A stretch of DNA of 64,000 nt from Kushneria marisflavi (GCF_002157205.1 NZ_CP021358.1:2666001-2730000); one strand, 5' to 3'. Positions 1-9,862 are shown, counted from the stretch's first letter. A program made the numbers and translations. Notes: generated from the sequence alone by a model not told the origin.

Positions 1-701
1 AGCGACACGGTTTCACTGGGCAGCCAGTTGAGAGCAGCCTGACCGGTATAATTGCGCTCCACGCCGCTGTCGCGCTGCTCAAAGCCGGTCACCACCTGCT
101 GGCCGCCGATATTGCCATAGATCGGAGCATTGTCGCTGTGGCTGTGATCGCGCTCGGTCTGATAGAGCATCCCGAACGACCAGTCCCCCCAGCTGTTCTG
201 ATAGGAAATGGCTCGGTCGGGACGGCCATTGCCTTCAAAGCCGCCATCGCCGTTACGACCTGAAAACGAGCCCTGGGCTGCGGCGCCGTTGATCCAGAAC
301 CAGTCCGTCCAGACCCCGACCATGTCATACCAGAGTGAATACTGTTTGCCGATCAGGATGGTGCCGTAACGGCTATGGCTGAGTCCGGCGTATTGGAGCC
401 GCTTGTAATGCTCGTCGCTGCCGGTTTCGAACCAGGGATTGAAGCCCCATTCGGTACGTAGAATTGATGACCAGCCGTCTTCAAAGTTGTGTTCGTGAAT
501 CAGGCGAACACGAGACCCGAAGTTGGTCGGGTCATGGTCATCGTGGACGTTGTCGACCCAGGTACTGGCTGCCGCCAGTCGGCCGCTGAATTGCAGCCGG
601 TCATCGGGGGATTCATACAAAATGACGGCCGAGGCCTGCTGTGCAACGAACAGGGACGACAGGCAAAGGGAGAGCGTAATGCCCTTTTGGTTGAAGGTCA
701 T
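1..701 (-). CDS. Outer-membrane porin, 3' part outside window
   Basis: The first 233 codons of a Gram-negative general porin are visible; the gene runs off the left edge. Residues 1-25 form a signal peptide ending in an Ala-Ser-Ala cleavage site. The mature part starts with alternating beta-strand sequence and has the porin hallmark where a strand with YGTILIGKQY leads into a tyrosine- and tryptophan-rich segment, followed by a Gly/Asn/Asp-rich stretch that should be the constriction loop L3. It would form a trimeric beta-barrel for passive uptake of small hydrophilic solutes. The start at 701 has GGAG nine bases upstream and lies 17 bases after the stop of the EF-hand lipoprotein gene, so the two are probably co-transcribed. 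Substrate preference cannot be read from the fragment. Confidence 0.85.
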   Translation of the reverse strand, partial: MTFNQKGITLSLCLSSLFVAQQASAVILYESPDDRLQFSGRLAAASTWVDNVHDDHDPTNFGSRVRLIHEHNFEDGWSSILRTEWGFNPWFETGSDEHYKRLQYAGLSHSRYGTILIGKQYSLWYDMVGVWTDWFWINGAAAQGSFSGRNGDGGFEGNGRPDRAISYQNSWGDWSFGMLYQTERDHSHSDNAPIYGNIGGQQVVTGFEQRDSGVERNYTGQAALNWLPSETVS

Positions 702-718
702 GAGAGAAGGCTCCGCGC

Positions 719-1033
719 TTATTGATTGTTATCGAGCTGCTGTATACCGTTGATGAATTCGGCCTCGGAGATCTGTCGATCCCGGTCCTCATCCAGCGTG
801 GTAAAAAGCCCCTGCAGCCCGGCGGCGCTGGCTTCCGTTGGGTCGATGACGCCATTGTTATCGCTGTCTGCCTCATGAAAGCGACTGACAAGCTCGGGAG
901 GCGCCCCGTTTTCCAGAGTGGCGTTGTCAAAGCCGCCCGGTCCAAATAGCGGGCCCGTGCAGCCAGCCAGTGTGAATGGCAGCAATGCAGCGCCGAGCAG
1001 ACCATTTCGTAGGACGTTATTGTATTTGTGCAT
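719..1033 (-). CDS. EF-hand lipoprotein
   Basis: This is a 104-residue secreted protein. A hydrophobic signal (residues 10-24) ends in a lipobox, LAGC, so Cys25 should be lipidated. The mature part carries two EF-hand-like loops, residues 56-67 (DSDNNGVIDPTE, a near-perfect 12-residue calcium loop) and 81-92 (DEDRDRQISEAE, which lacks the usual glycine at loop position 6). Calcium binding is inferred from these loops. It is encoded directly before the porin, with AGGG about eight bases before its start. A role as a calcium-dependent partner of the porin is speculation; the family is otherwise unnamed. Confidence 0.75.
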   Translation of the reverse strand: MHKYNNVLRNGLLGAALLPFTLAGCTGPLFGPGGFDNATLENGAPPELVSRFHEADSDNNGVIDPTEASAAGLQGLFTTLDEDRDRQISEAEFINGIQQLDNNQ

Positions 1034-1104
1034 GATGGATCCCTTGTTATTGCACGTCGGTCGTGTGAGGGCGCAAGGCCCATCATTGAGGCAAAAGCCT
1101 CCCG

Positions 1105-1126
1105 TGACGCCCCAAAAGGAGCGTCA
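1105..1126 (-). terminator. Stem-loop after oppDF
   Basis: A 9-bp stem (one G-U pair) with a TTTT loop lies between oppDF and the lipoprotein gene, flanked by two smaller hairpins (1088-1101 and near 1137-1155). There is no clear U-tract, so it may be a weak terminator or a 3' protective structure. Confidence 0.35.
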
Positions 1127-1186
1127 TGGACAGACAGGCCACAATGGCCTGCCATGTTCTTTTAAAGGTGTTGTTCCCCTGAGGTA

Positions 1187-2785
1187 TCAGGCGGCCGTTT
1201 CGAGAAAGGCGGCCTTTAAAAGGGCCTTCGTATACGCTTCGCGCGGTGCCCGGAAAATACGTTCTGCGCTGCCCTGTTCAACGACCTGACCTTCCTTCAT
1301 GACCAGCACGGTGTCGGACAGCGCGCGGACCACGGCCAGGTCGTGGCTGATGAACACATAGGTCAGGTCGTATTTCTGCTGGAGGTGGCGCAGAAGTTCG
1401 ATGACCGTCATTTGCACCGAGCGATCGAGCGCCGAGGTCGGCTCATCGAGCAACAGGAAATCAGGTTTGAGCACCAGTGCCCGGGCAATGGCGATGCGCT
1501 GACGCTGGCCGCCGGAGAATTCATGCGGATAGCGCTTGCGCATCGCCGGGTCGAGCGCCACTTCCTCAAGAGATTCGATGACCCGCGCTTCGCGCTCGCG
1601 CCGGTCGAGCTCGGGAAAGTGCACCTTGAGTCCTTCGCTGATGATTTCGCCCACGGTCAGACGCGGTGACAGCGAGCCAAAGGGGTCCTGAAAGACCACC
1701 TGCATGCGCGAGCGCAGCGGCCGCATGTCAGACTTGTCAAAGTTTGTGATGTCGGTGTCTTCAAAGCGCAGCTGCCCCTGACTTTTCAACAGTCTCAGCA
1801 GCGCCCGCCCAAGCGTTGACTTGCCCGAGCCTGACTCACCGACAATCCCCACGGTCTGGCCGCGTCGGACGGTCAGGTCGATGCCGCGTACCGCCTCGAA
1901 ATAGTCGCTCTTGCCGAACAGGCGCTTTTTGGTGGTAAAGCGCACCCGAACATCCTGACCGCTGAGCAGCACCGGGGCATCTTCTGCCACGGCTGCCTTG
2001 CTGCCACGTGGCTCGGCATCGAGCAGCATGCGGGTGTAGTCGTGCTGCGGCGCATTGAAGACCTTCGCGGTCTCACCGGATTCGACCAGCTCGCCGTAGC
2101 GCATTACACAGACCCGTTCGGCAAAGCGCCGTACCAGACTCAGGTCGTGGGTGATGAACAGGATCGCCATGCCGTAGCGCTTTTGCAGGTCCCGGAGCAG
2201 GTCAAGAATCTGGGCCTGGACGGTGACATCGAGTGCCGTGGTGGGTTCATCCGCAATCAGCAGGCGCGGCTCGCAGGCCAGTGCCATGGCGATCATCACG
2301 CGCTGGCGTTGACCGCCGGAGAGTTCATGGGGATAGCTTGAAATGCGCCGTTCGGGCTCGGGAATACCGACCTGGTGCAGCAGTTCCAGCACTCGCATGC
2401 GCGCTTCACTGCCGGACATGCCGCGATGGCGATGCAGGACTTCGGCAATCTGGCGCCCGATGCGATGCAGCGGATTGAGCGAGGTCATCGGTTCCTGAAA
2501 GATCATCGAGAACTCGTTGCCGCGCAGCCGACGCATCCGTGAGGCGCTGACCTGGGTCAGGTCCTCACCGTCCAGACGAATGGCACCGGAGATTTTGGCC
2601 ATCTCCGGTAACAGGCGCATCAATGCCGTCGAGGTGACCGACTTGCCGGAGCCGGATTCACCCACCAGCGCCACGGTTTCGCCCTGGTCGATATGGAAGC
2701 TGACGCCCTTGACGGCAGAAACGGTGCCGGTGGGCAGTTCAAAGTCCACCTTTAGATTGTCGATCTCGAGTAGATGTGCCGACAT
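1187..2785 (-). CDS. Peptide ABC importer, fused ATPase (OppD-OppF type)
   Basis: This 532-residue protein joins two ABC ATPase domains and energises the OppB/OppC permease. Domain 1 has Walker A GESGSGKS at 42-49, signature LSGGQ at 155-159 and Walker B ending in ADE at 180. Domain 2 has Walker A at 316-323, signature FSGGQ at 423-427 and Walker B LLLDE near 444-448. Both sets are intact, so both sites look active. The fused layout resembles YejF and GsiA, whereas E. coli Opp uses separate OppD and OppF subunits. The start at 2785 was chosen because AGGAG lies seven bases upstream; an upstream ATG at 2824 would overlap oppC. The gene is ten bases from the oppC stop and closes the operon. Confidence 0.93.
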   Translation of the reverse strand: MSAHLLEIDNLKVDFELPTGTVSAVKGVSFHIDQGETVALVGESGSGKSVTSTALMRLLPEMAKISGAIRLDGEDLTQVSASRMRRLRGNEFSMIFQEPMTSLNPLHRIGRQIAEVLHRHRGMSGSEARMRVLELLHQVGIPEPERRISSYPHELSGGQRQRVMIAMALACEPRLLIADEPTTALDVTVQAQILDLLRDLQKRYGMAILFITHDLSLVRRFAERVCVMRYGELVESGETAKVFNAPQHDYTRMLLDAEPRGSKAAVAEDAPVLLSGQDVRVRFTTKKRLFGKSDYFEAVRGIDLTVRRGQTVGIVGESGSGKSTLGRALLRLLKSQGQLRFEDTDITNFDKSDMRPLRSRMQVVFQDPFGSLSPRLTVGEIISEGLKVHFPELDRREREARVIESLEEVALDPAMRKRYPHEFSGGQRQRIAIARALVLKPDFLLLDEPTSALDRSVQMTVIELLRHLQQKYDLTYVFISHDLAVVRALSDTVLVMKEGQVVEQGSAERIFRAPREAYTKALLKAAFLETAA

Positions 2786-2795
2786 GGAGGACTCC

Positions 2796-3761
2796 TTAGC
2801 GGGTACGCGGGTCGAGGGCATCACGCAGCCCGTCGCCCAGGAAGTTGAGACAGAACAGCGTCACGGCCAGAAACGCCGCCGGCACGATCAGCATCCAGGG
2901 CGCGCCCTGCATATTGGAGGTCCCTTCGCTGATCAGAACACCCCAGCTGGTCAGCGGCTCCTGCACGCCCAGACCCAGAAAGGAGAGAAAGCTTTCCAGC
3001 AAAATGACCTTGGGCACCGTCAGCGTGACATAGATGATGACCGGCCCGATTGAGTTGGGGATCAGATGGCGGGTGACGATCTTTGAATCCCGAACGCCCA
3101 GGGCATGGGCGGCTTCGATGAACTCGCGGCGCTTGAGCGACAGCGTCTGACCACGCACGATGCGCGCCATGTCGAGCCACTCCACCGCCCCGATCGCGGC
3201 GTAGATCAAAAAGATGTTACGGCCGAACACCACCATCAACAGAATGACCAGAAACATGAAGGGCAGTGAGTACATGATGTCGACAAAGCGCATCATGAGG
3301 TTGTCCGTGCGACCGCCGACATAGCCGGAAATCGCGCCATACAGCACGCCGATCACTAGGCTCACCAGTGTGGCCACCAGCGCCACGGACAGGGACACAC
3401 GCCCGCCGTAGAGCGTGCGGGTCAGAAGGTCTCGACCGTTGGCATCGGTGCCCAGCCAGTGCTGGCCTTCCATCGTCGGCGCCACGCCGAAAGCATTCCA
3501 GTCCACCTCGGCCAGATCCCAGGGCAGAAACCAGGGACCAGCAATACAGATGATGGTCATCAGTGCCAGCAGGATAAGACTCGCCATGGCGGCCCGATTG
3601 TGGCGCAGGCGGCGCCAGGCCTCTCGGGCCAGGCTCTCGCCGGGCTGCGCGACCGGTGCCTGAGGCGGGTTGGGACTGCCGCCGCCCTGAAGATGATCAG
3701 CGTTATCTGAAGTCGTGCCGGATGCGGCCCGGGTGTCATGAGCACCGCTGGATGAAGTCAT
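2796..3761 (-). CDS. oppC: Peptide ABC importer permease OppC
   Basis: This 321-residue inner-membrane protein is one half of the translocation channel. A hydrophilic, Ser/Gly/Pro-rich N-terminal tail of about 50 residues precedes the first membrane helix; about six helices follow. The EAA loop that contacts the ATPase is visible as EAAHALGVRDSKIVTRHLIP, and the protein ends with the DGLRDALDPR motif typical of OppC/DppC. GGAG lies six bases before the start. It follows oppB by 12 bases and precedes the fused ATPase by 10, so the three should be translated from one mRNA. Confidence 0.92.
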   Translation of the reverse strand: MTSSSGAHDTRAASGTTSDNADHLQGGGSPNPPQAPVAQPGESLAREAWRRLRHNRAAMASLILLALMTIICIAGPWFLPWDLAEVDWNAFGVAPTMEGQHWLGTDANGRDLLTRTLYGGRVSLSVALVATLVSLVIGVLYGAISGYVGGRTDNLMMRFVDIMYSLPFMFLVILLMVVFGRNIFLIYAAIGAVEWLDMARIVRGQTLSLKRREFIEAAHALGVRDSKIVTRHLIPNSIGPVIIYVTLTVPKVILLESFLSFLGLGVQEPLTSWGVLISEGTSNMQGAPWMLIVPAAFLAVTLFCLNFLGDGLRDALDPRTR

Positions 3762-3773
3762 GATGTGCTCCGG

Positions 3774-4700
3774 TCAGTCGTCATAGCGAATTTGGGGGTC
3801 GAACAGCGAATAGAGCAGATCGACAATCAGGTTCATCAGCACGATCAGCACGCCGTAGAACACTACCGTGCCCATCACGAGGGTGTAGTCGCGATTGAGT
3901 GCGCCCTGAACGAAATAGCGTCCGATGCCTGGCAGACCAAAGATCTGCTCGATGACCACCGAGCCTGTGATGATGCCGGCAATGGCTGGCCCCAGGTAGG
4001 AGAGCACCGGCAGCATCGCCGGGCGCAGGGCGTGACGCCAGATGACCTGGCGCTCGTTGAGTCCCTTGGCGCGGGCGGTGCGGATGAAATGACTGCCGAG
4101 AATCTCGATCATCGAGGCGCGCATCATGCGGGCGATATAGGCAATCTGCTGGATGGCCAGCGCCACCACCGGCAAGACCAGGTTGGGCAGGGCACCGCCG
4201 TTCCAGCCGCCCACCGGCAGCCAGCCCAGAATGACGCCGAAAAAGAGCGCCATCAGCGGGGCGATCACGAAGTTGGGGACGGCAATGCCGCCCAGCGCTG
4301 TCCCCATCAGCAGATAATCCACGGTCGAGTTGCGCCTGAGCGCGGCCATCACTCCCATGGGAATACCCAGCAGCAGGGCAAGCGCAATCGCCAGCCCCCC
4401 GAGTTCCAGACTGACCGGAAAGCCCTGGGCGATCAGGTCGGTGACCGAGAAGTCCTTGTATTTGAACGACGGCCCGAAATCGCCCTGAACCAGGTTGCCC
4501 ATGTAGCGCAGATACTGCATGGGCAGCGGTTCATCCAGATGGTAAGCCGCCATCAGGTTGGCCTCGATCTCCGGCGGGAGCTGGCGCTCTCCATCAAAGG
4601 GCCCTCCCGGGGCGACCCGCATCAGGAAAAAGGAGGCCGTGATCACGATCAATAGTGTGGGAATGGCCATGGCCAGACGCTTGGCGATATAGCTCAGCAT
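3774..4700 (-). CDS. oppB: Peptide ABC importer permease OppB
   Basis: This 308-residue protein has the length usual for OppB. It starts with a membrane helix (residues 8-28), then the periplasmic loop with the RVAPGGPFDGE segment found in OppB proteins, then five further helices. The EAA motif is seen in RTARAKGLNERQVIWRHALR, and IFGLPGIGRYFVQGAL is the conserved late loop. It pairs with OppC to form the channel for oligopeptides delivered by the four upstream binding proteins. It is separated from the nearest oppA by 42 bases without a strong hairpin, unlike the junctions between the oppA genes. Confidence 0.93.
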   Translation of the reverse strand: MLSYIAKRLAMAIPTLLIVITASFFLMRVAPGGPFDGERQLPPEIEANLMAAYHLDEPLPMQYLRYMGNLVQGDFGPSFKYKDFSVTDLIAQGFPVSLELGGLAIALALLLGIPMGVMAALRRNSTVDYLLMGTALGGIAVPNFVIAPLMALFFGVILGWLPVGGWNGGALPNLVLPVVALAIQQIAYIARMMRASMIEILGSHFIRTARAKGLNERQVIWRHALRPAMLPVLSYLGPAIAGIITGSVVIEQIFGLPGIGRYFVQGALNRDYTLVMGTVVFYGVLIVLMNLIVDLLYSLFDPQIRYDD

Positions 4701-4742
4701 GCCGGTCTACCTCGGCGCAGGATGGATATCGAAAACAAGGGA

Positions 4743-6362
4743 TTACTCCTTGATACTGATGTAGCGCAGGGGATGCACGTCCATTGGGGAGGGCTCCCAG
4801 CCATGGACGCGCTCTGATACCAGCGCGGTGTTGATGTAATCGTAAAGCGGCAGCAGGGCATAATCGTCGAGCAGGCGCTGCTGGGCCCGGGTCAGAAGCT
4901 CGGCACGCGCATTTGGCGCGATGGTCTCGCTACTTTGCTCGACCAGCTGATCAAAGCGTTCATCGTGATAGCCGCTGCTGATGGCGGCGCTTCCACCGGT
5001 GGTATAGCTGCCCAGAAAGTCATACGGGTCGTCGATGGTGGCGGCCATGCCATAGCGTGCCAGCTGGAAATCGCCTTCGCGGATGGCGGCGTAGTGGCTG
5101 GTGGCCTCGGTGTTGACCAGCGACACTTCAACGCCCAGCGGCCTCCACATGGCGGCCAGCGCTACCGCAATCTTCTTGTGATCTTCCAGCGTGTTGTAGC
5201 GCAGCGTCAGCGTCAGGGGAGTGTCTGGGCCAAAGCCGGCCGCTTTCATCAGCTCGCGGGCGCGCGCCATGCGCTCATCCATCGTCATCTGCACCATGGG
5301 CATTTCGCCTTTGGTGCCGCCGTGGGTTACCCGCGGGACCAGCCAGTAGGATGGCGTCTGACCCATGCCCAGCAGCTGATCGGTGATCACCTCACGTCGC
5401 GTGGCCAGGTTCAGCGCTTCACGTACGCGAATGTCGCTGAGCGGGCTGTCGGGGCGCAGGTTGAACATGTAGAAATATTGCGCCACCAGCGGGCTGACCC
5501 GCAGGGCGTTGCCCAGTTCCTGACGCAGCTGCTCAAGGCGCCCGCCCGGAACGCTGGTATAGCTGATGTCCAGTGCGCCGGTACGAAAGCGATTGAGTGC
5601 CGCGGTGGCTTCTTCCAGCGGATAGAGGATGACCTCATCAAGGGATACTTCGCCGGCGTCGTAATAGCGCTCGTTTTTATCCAGCGTAATGTGATCCTGT
5701 GGTGACCATTCGCTTAGCGTGAAGGGGCCGCTGACCACTGTCTGCCCGGGCACGATCCAGCGCTCGCTGCCCGCCTTCAGCACATGCTCGGGCAATGGGG
5801 CGGCTTCCGGCATGGCCATCGCCTGCAAAAACCAGGCGGTGGGGCGCTCGAGCCGGATCTCCAGATGCCGGTCATCGATGGCACGCACGCCCAGCGTCTC
5901 CGTGGCGGCCTTGCCGGCGTTGACGGCCCGGGCATTCTGGATCGGGTAGTAGAGGTTGGCGTTGTGGGCCGCGATATCGGGTCTTAACAAACGGCGCAGG
6001 CTGAACACGGCATCACTGGCGGTCACGGGCTGGCCGTCGGACCACTGCGCATCGTCGCGCAGTTCAAATGTCAGGGTCAGACCGTCATCGCTGAGCTGCC
6101 ACCCACTGGCCAGCCCCGGTATCAGATCGCCCCTGGCGTCGTGGCTGATCAGCGTCTCGAAGAGTTCGCGCACGATACGCGTCTCCCAGGTGCCGCTGGT
6201 CTTTTGTGGATCGAGCGTGCCGGGTTCAGCGCTGTTGTCGATGCGCAGCGTGGCGGCCATGCCCAGCGGTGCGACGGCCAGAAGACAGGCTGCCAGCACG
6301 GCGCGCTTGAAAAAGGGGGTACGCCCGCGCACGGTGCGCAGGTCAGGCATTGTATCGGTCAT
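4743..6362 (-). CDS. oppA: Oligopeptide-binding protein OppA, paralog 1
   Basis: This periplasmic solute-binding protein of the SBP_bac_5 family has 539 residues. A positively charged start and hydrophobic stretch (about 17-37) form a signal peptide ending GMA before ATLRID. Family features include EPGTLDPQKTSGTWE near the mature N-terminus, WSDGQPVTASD, and DIRVREALNLATRREVI. It is the most divergent of the four tandem paralogs (for example AAMWRPLGVEV where the others have AAMWKPLG) and is nearest to the permease genes. The N-terminus is longer than in its paralogs and the ribosome binding site is weak, so the exact start is uncertain. Its ligands are probably peptides. Confidence 0.88.
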   Translation of the reverse strand: MTDTMPDLRTVRGRTPFFKRAVLAACLLAVAPLGMAATLRIDNSAEPGTLDPQKTSGTWETRIVRELFETLISHDARGDLIPGLASGWQLSDDGLTLTFELRDDAQWSDGQPVTASDAVFSLRRLLRPDIAAHNANLYYPIQNARAVNAGKAATETLGVRAIDDRHLEIRLERPTAWFLQAMAMPEAAPLPEHVLKAGSERWIVPGQTVVSGPFTLSEWSPQDHITLDKNERYYDAGEVSLDEVILYPLEEATAALNRFRTGALDISYTSVPGGRLEQLRQELGNALRVSPLVAQYFYMFNLRPDSPLSDIRVREALNLATRREVITDQLLGMGQTPSYWLVPRVTHGGTKGEMPMVQMTMDERMARARELMKAAGFGPDTPLTLTLRYNTLEDHKKIAVALAAMWRPLGVEVSLVNTEATSHYAAIREGDFQLARYGMAATIDDPYDFLGSYTTGGSAAISSGYHDERFDQLVEQSSETIAPNARAELLTRAQQRLLDDYALLPLYDYINTALVSERVHGWEPSPMDVHPLRYISIKE

Positions 6363-6390
6363 TGTTATTGTCCGAGGTGGTGCTCATGTC

Positions 6391-6410
6391 GCGCGGGCCG
6401 GGCCCCGCGC
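6391..6410. other. Stem-loop between oppA paralogs 2 and 1
   Basis: Perfect 7-bp GC arms (GCGCGGG and CCCGCGC) flank a 6-base loop in the 59-base gap. No U-tract follows on the minus strand. It matches the pattern of hairpins in the other two oppA junctions. Confidence 0.65.
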
Positions 6411-6421
6411 CGCATGATGGT

Positions 6422-8014
6422 TTACGGGTCGAGACTGATCCAGCGGGACAGATGACGGTTGATGGCGTTGTCTTCCCAGCCTGTCATGTCCGGATTGACC
6501 AGATTGCGGGCAGCATCGGCATAGATGGGTGCCATGGCGTAATCGCCCAGCGCCTGGCGCTCGGCCTGTTCCAGTAGCTGCTGACGCTTGTCCTGATCAG
6601 GCTGTGCGGCAGCCTGTGCCAGTAGCTGGTCAAACTCGTTGCTGTGATAGCCGCCATAGTTCTTGACGTTGCCGGAGGCGAGAATGCCCAGAAAATTGCT
6701 GGCATCATCAAAGTCGGCCACCCAGCTGGCACGGGCAATATCGAAGTCGCCGCGGGCAATTTCGGCGTAGTGCACGTTGGCCTCGGCGTTCACCATCTCG
6801 ATGTTGATGCCCAGCGGCTTCCACATGGCAGCGGCCGCCACGGCGATACGCCGATGGTCATCGCGGGAGTTAAAGCGCAGGCGCAGATTGAGCGGATGCT
6901 CCGGGCCGTAGCCTGCCTCCTTTAACAGCGCCTGAGCCTTCTCGAGTCGCGCCTCCATGGGTGCATCAATGCCCGGCATGGTCTGCACGTCATAGTGTGC
7001 GGTGCCGGCGGGCACCAGCGAGCTGGTGGGATTGGCCGCGCCCTGCAGCACTTTCTGCGTGATGATGTCGCGTCGCAGTGCCAGATTGAGCGCCTCACGA
7101 ACGCGAACGTCGCTGGTAGGGTGGTCGTCGCGATTATTGAGCGCGTAGTAGTAGGTCGAAAGCTGGTTGTGCAGATGAACGGCGTCGCCCAGATTCTCCT
7201 TGAGCCACTGATAGCGGCTGGCGTCAAAGTCACGCATCACGTCCAGATCATGGCTGCGAAAACGTGACAGGCCGGTATTGAGGTTTTCGACCAGATGGTA
7301 GTTGACGCCGTCCAGCGTGACGCTGTCGGCATCGTGGAATCGAGGGTTTTTGACCGTCTCGATGTGGTCATGCGAGACCCAACGGCTAGGCATGAAGGCG
7401 CCGTTGGTCACGATATGCGAAAGCTGCGTCCAGTCGTTGCCGTACTCCTTCACCACATGAGCCGGCACCGGTGCCGCGATAATGTGCGCCATCAGGGTCG
7501 GCAGATAGGGGGTGGGCTGCTCGAGATGCACTTCCAGCTGATGTTCATTGACGGCCCGGGCGCCCAATGAGGCCACCTCGGACTCATTGCGATTGATGGC
7601 CGCAGCGTTTTTGATCGGATAGAGCAGGTTGGCGTAGACGGAGGCAATCTCTGGATCGAGCGCGCGCTGGAAGGCGAGTACGAAATCCCCGGCTGTGACC
7701 GGCGCGCCGTCGGACCAGCGAGCGTCATCACGCAGTTTGAAGGTCCAGGTCAGACCGTCATCGGAGACCGACCAGTCGGTGGCCACGCCCGGCTGGTAAT
7801 CGCCATCTGGCGCCAGCGTCACCAGCCCCTCGAACAGATCGCCCAGCACGTCGTTGTCATAGACCGCGCCGGTCACGCGAGCCGCGTCCAGCGAAGCCGG
7901 CTCGCCATAGATACCGATATCCAGGGTGGCGGCCTGGGCTGAAAGGGGAGAGGCAAGCAGAGGGCAGGTCAGCAACACGGCCGCGCCAAGGCTTTTAAAA
8001 AGACACCTGGTCAT
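6422..8014 (-). CDS. oppA: Oligopeptide-binding protein OppA, paralog 2
   Basis: This 530-residue SBP_bac_5 protein carries a clear signal peptide, residues 1-29, ending SAQA before ATLDIG. The mature domain shows GEPASLDAARVTGAVYDNDVL, WSDGAPVTAGD and DVRVREALNLALRRDII, all typical of OppA/MppA-type peptide receptors. It is clearly paralogous to the genes on both sides. It should deliver peptides to the shared OppBC channel, but each paralog may see a different peptide class. The ribosome binding site is poor (a GGGAA about 13 bases upstream), which could lower its expression compared with paralogs 3 and 4. Confidence 0.9.
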   Translation of the reverse strand: MTRCLFKSLGAAVLLTCPLLASPLSAQAATLDIGIYGEPASLDAARVTGAVYDNDVLGDLFEGLVTLAPDGDYQPGVATDWSVSDDGLTWTFKLRDDARWSDGAPVTAGDFVLAFQRALDPEIASVYANLLYPIKNAAAINRNESEVASLGARAVNEHQLEVHLEQPTPYLPTLMAHIIAAPVPAHVVKEYGNDWTQLSHIVTNGAFMPSRWVSHDHIETVKNPRFHDADSVTLDGVNYHLVENLNTGLSRFRSHDLDVMRDFDASRYQWLKENLGDAVHLHNQLSTYYYALNNRDDHPTSDVRVREALNLALRRDIITQKVLQGAANPTSSLVPAGTAHYDVQTMPGIDAPMEARLEKAQALLKEAGYGPEHPLNLRLRFNSRDDHRRIAVAAAAMWKPLGINIEMVNAEANVHYAEIARGDFDIARASWVADFDDASNFLGILASGNVKNYGGYHSNEFDQLLAQAAAQPDQDKRQQLLEQAERQALGDYAMAPIYADAARNLVNPDMTGWEDNAINRHLSRWISLDP

Positions 8015-8044
8015 GATGGAAAATTCCCGAGTACGTCAAACACG

Positions 8045-8067
8045 GGCGGCATCACCAGGATGCCGCC
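8045..8067. other. Stem-loop between oppA paralogs 3 and 2
   Basis: A perfect 9-bp stem (GGCGGCATC with GATGCCGCC) and a 5-base loop occupy the 62-base gap. There is no U-tract on the minus strand, so an mRNA-stabilising or processing role is more likely than termination. Confidence 0.7.
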
Positions 8068-8076
8068 ACCAGGCGG

Positions 8077-9660
8077 TTACTTCTTGAAGCTGACCCAGCG
8101 AGAGAGGTGGTCATCCTGCACGTTGTCCTTCCAGCCCTGAAGCTCTGGATTGACCAGATTACGGGTGACATAGGTCAAAAGCGGGACCAATGCGTAGTCA
8201 CCGAGCGCAATCTGCTCGGCCTGCTGCATCAGACTGGCACGCTTGTCTTCATCCAGCGTGATGTTGGCCTGATCGAGCAGTTTGTCGTACTCGGGGTTTG
8301 AGTAGGCGCCATAGTTGTTGCCTACCCCGGTGTGCAACAGGGTCAGGAAGTTTTCAGCATCATCATAGTCGGCGACCCAGCCGGCGCGCGCCACATCAAA
8401 ATCCCCATTGGCAATGGACTGATAGTGCACCGTGGCCTCGGAGTTGATCATCTGCACGTTGACGCCCAGCGGCTTCCACATGGCGGCAAGTGCTACCGCG
8501 ATTTTTTTATGTTCGTCGCTTGAGTTGTAACGCAGACGCAGATTGAGTGGCTTGTCCGGCCCGTAACCGGCCTCCTGCATCAGTTTTTTGGCTTCGGCCA
8601 GGCGGGCGTTCATGTCATCACCGTCGAGCGTCATGTGCTGCGTCTCGTAGTGATTGGTGCCCGGTGGCACCAGCGCATAGGCCGGCAGGAAGGTGTTGTC
8701 CATGATCTGTTTGGACATGACCTCACGACGTACCGCCAGATTGAGCGCTTCGCGTACACGAATATCGGCAGTCGGATGGCCGTCACGATGGTTCAGCACG
8801 TAGTAATAGGAGCCCAGAAACGGACTCATGTGCGTGGCATCCGGCAGGTTTTCCTTGAGCCACTGGTAACGATCCGAGGTGTATTCACGCATGACATCGA
8901 GTTCACCGGCGCGAAAGCGCGAAATGCCGGCATTGCGATCTTCGGTCGGATAATAATTGACGGTGTCGATGGCGACGTTGTCGGCATCGTGAAACTCGGG
9001 GTTTTTCTCGGCCGTGATGTGATCGTGTGAGACCCAGCTGGTCGGCTTGTAGGCGCCGTTGGTCTGGATGTGATCCATCTGTGTCCACTGCTTGCCGTAC
9101 TGGTCATACACGTGCCTGGGTACCGGGAAGGCCGTGTAGTGGGTCAGGATGCCGAGGAAATAGGGCGCCGGCTCCGTGAGCGTGACGCGAAAGGTCTTGC
9201 CGTTGTCGAGTGACTCCACGCCAAGCTGGTCGGCCGACATCTTGCCGGTGTTAACCGCTTCAGCGTTTTTGACCGGGTAGAGCATGTAGGCGTATTTGGA
9301 GGCGCTGGCGGGATCAAGCATGTGCTGCCAGCCAAACACGAAGTCCTCGGCCGTGACCGGCTTTCCGTCCGACCATTTCGCGTCATCGCGCAGATGAAAG
9401 GTGTAGGTTCTACCGTCCTTGCTGATGTCCCAGGATTTGGCCACCCCCGGAATTCGGTGACCTTCCGGGTCCTGTGTGAGCAAGCCTTCGTAGAGATCAT
9501 CCAGCACATCGCTTTCCCATGTGCCGCCGCTGACCTGGGAGGTGTCCAGCGAGGCGGGTTCTCCGATGATGCCGATGTTTAGGGTCTGTGCGTAAAGCGG
9601 GGAGGCGAAAAAAGCGGATGACAGCGCAATAGCGCCCAGTAGCGGACGGATCGAGGGCAT
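8077..9660 (-). CDS. oppA: Oligopeptide-binding protein OppA, paralog 3
   Basis: This periplasmic peptide receptor of the SBP_bac_5 family has 527 residues from the chosen start. An ATG at 9684 would add eight residues, but AGGA six bases before 9660 and the compact signal peptide that results (ending LYA before QTLNIG) favour the shorter form. Conserved stretches include GEPASLDTSQVSGGTWESDVL, WSDGKPVTAED and DIRVREALNLAVRREVM. It lies downstream of a 267-base gap that holds a long hairpin, so it may be transcribed both by readthrough from paralog 4 and from its own promoter. Confidence 0.92.
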   Translation of the reverse strand: MPSIRPLLGAIALSSAFFASPLYAQTLNIGIIGEPASLDTSQVSGGTWESDVLDDLYEGLLTQDPEGHRIPGVAKSWDISKDGRTYTFHLRDDAKWSDGKPVTAEDFVFGWQHMLDPASASKYAYMLYPVKNAEAVNTGKMSADQLGVESLDNGKTFRVTLTEPAPYFLGILTHYTAFPVPRHVYDQYGKQWTQMDHIQTNGAYKPTSWVSHDHITAEKNPEFHDADNVAIDTVNYYPTEDRNAGISRFRAGELDVMREYTSDRYQWLKENLPDATHMSPFLGSYYYVLNHRDGHPTADIRVREALNLAVRREVMSKQIMDNTFLPAYALVPPGTNHYETQHMTLDGDDMNARLAEAKKLMQEAGYGPDKPLNLRLRYNSSDEHKKIAVALAAMWKPLGVNVQMINSEATVHYQSIANGDFDVARAGWVADYDDAENFLTLLHTGVGNNYGAYSNPEYDKLLDQANITLDEDKRASLMQQAEQIALGDYALVPLLTYVTRNLVNPELQGWKDNVQDDHLSRWVSFKK

Positions 9661-9862
9661 GGAGGTTCCTGAAGTTATTGGCATTGTTGTTATCGCTATC
9701 GCGGACCGGGATAGCGGCGCGAGCTGAAATATCGCTTATGACGATTTTCGATTTTGTGAACTTACTCCGCGTTAGCGGATGTGTCCAGAGTTGACCAATT
9801 GTTCAGGCGTGGAATTTTATTCGGAGGGCAATACGAAGAAAAGCCGAGGGTAGGACAGTCGT

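Noticed and set aside
613..1155. 180-codon minus-strand open frame across the lipoprotein and porin starts
   Set aside because: It is out of frame with both genes, which have their own ribosome binding sites, signal peptides and family motifs.
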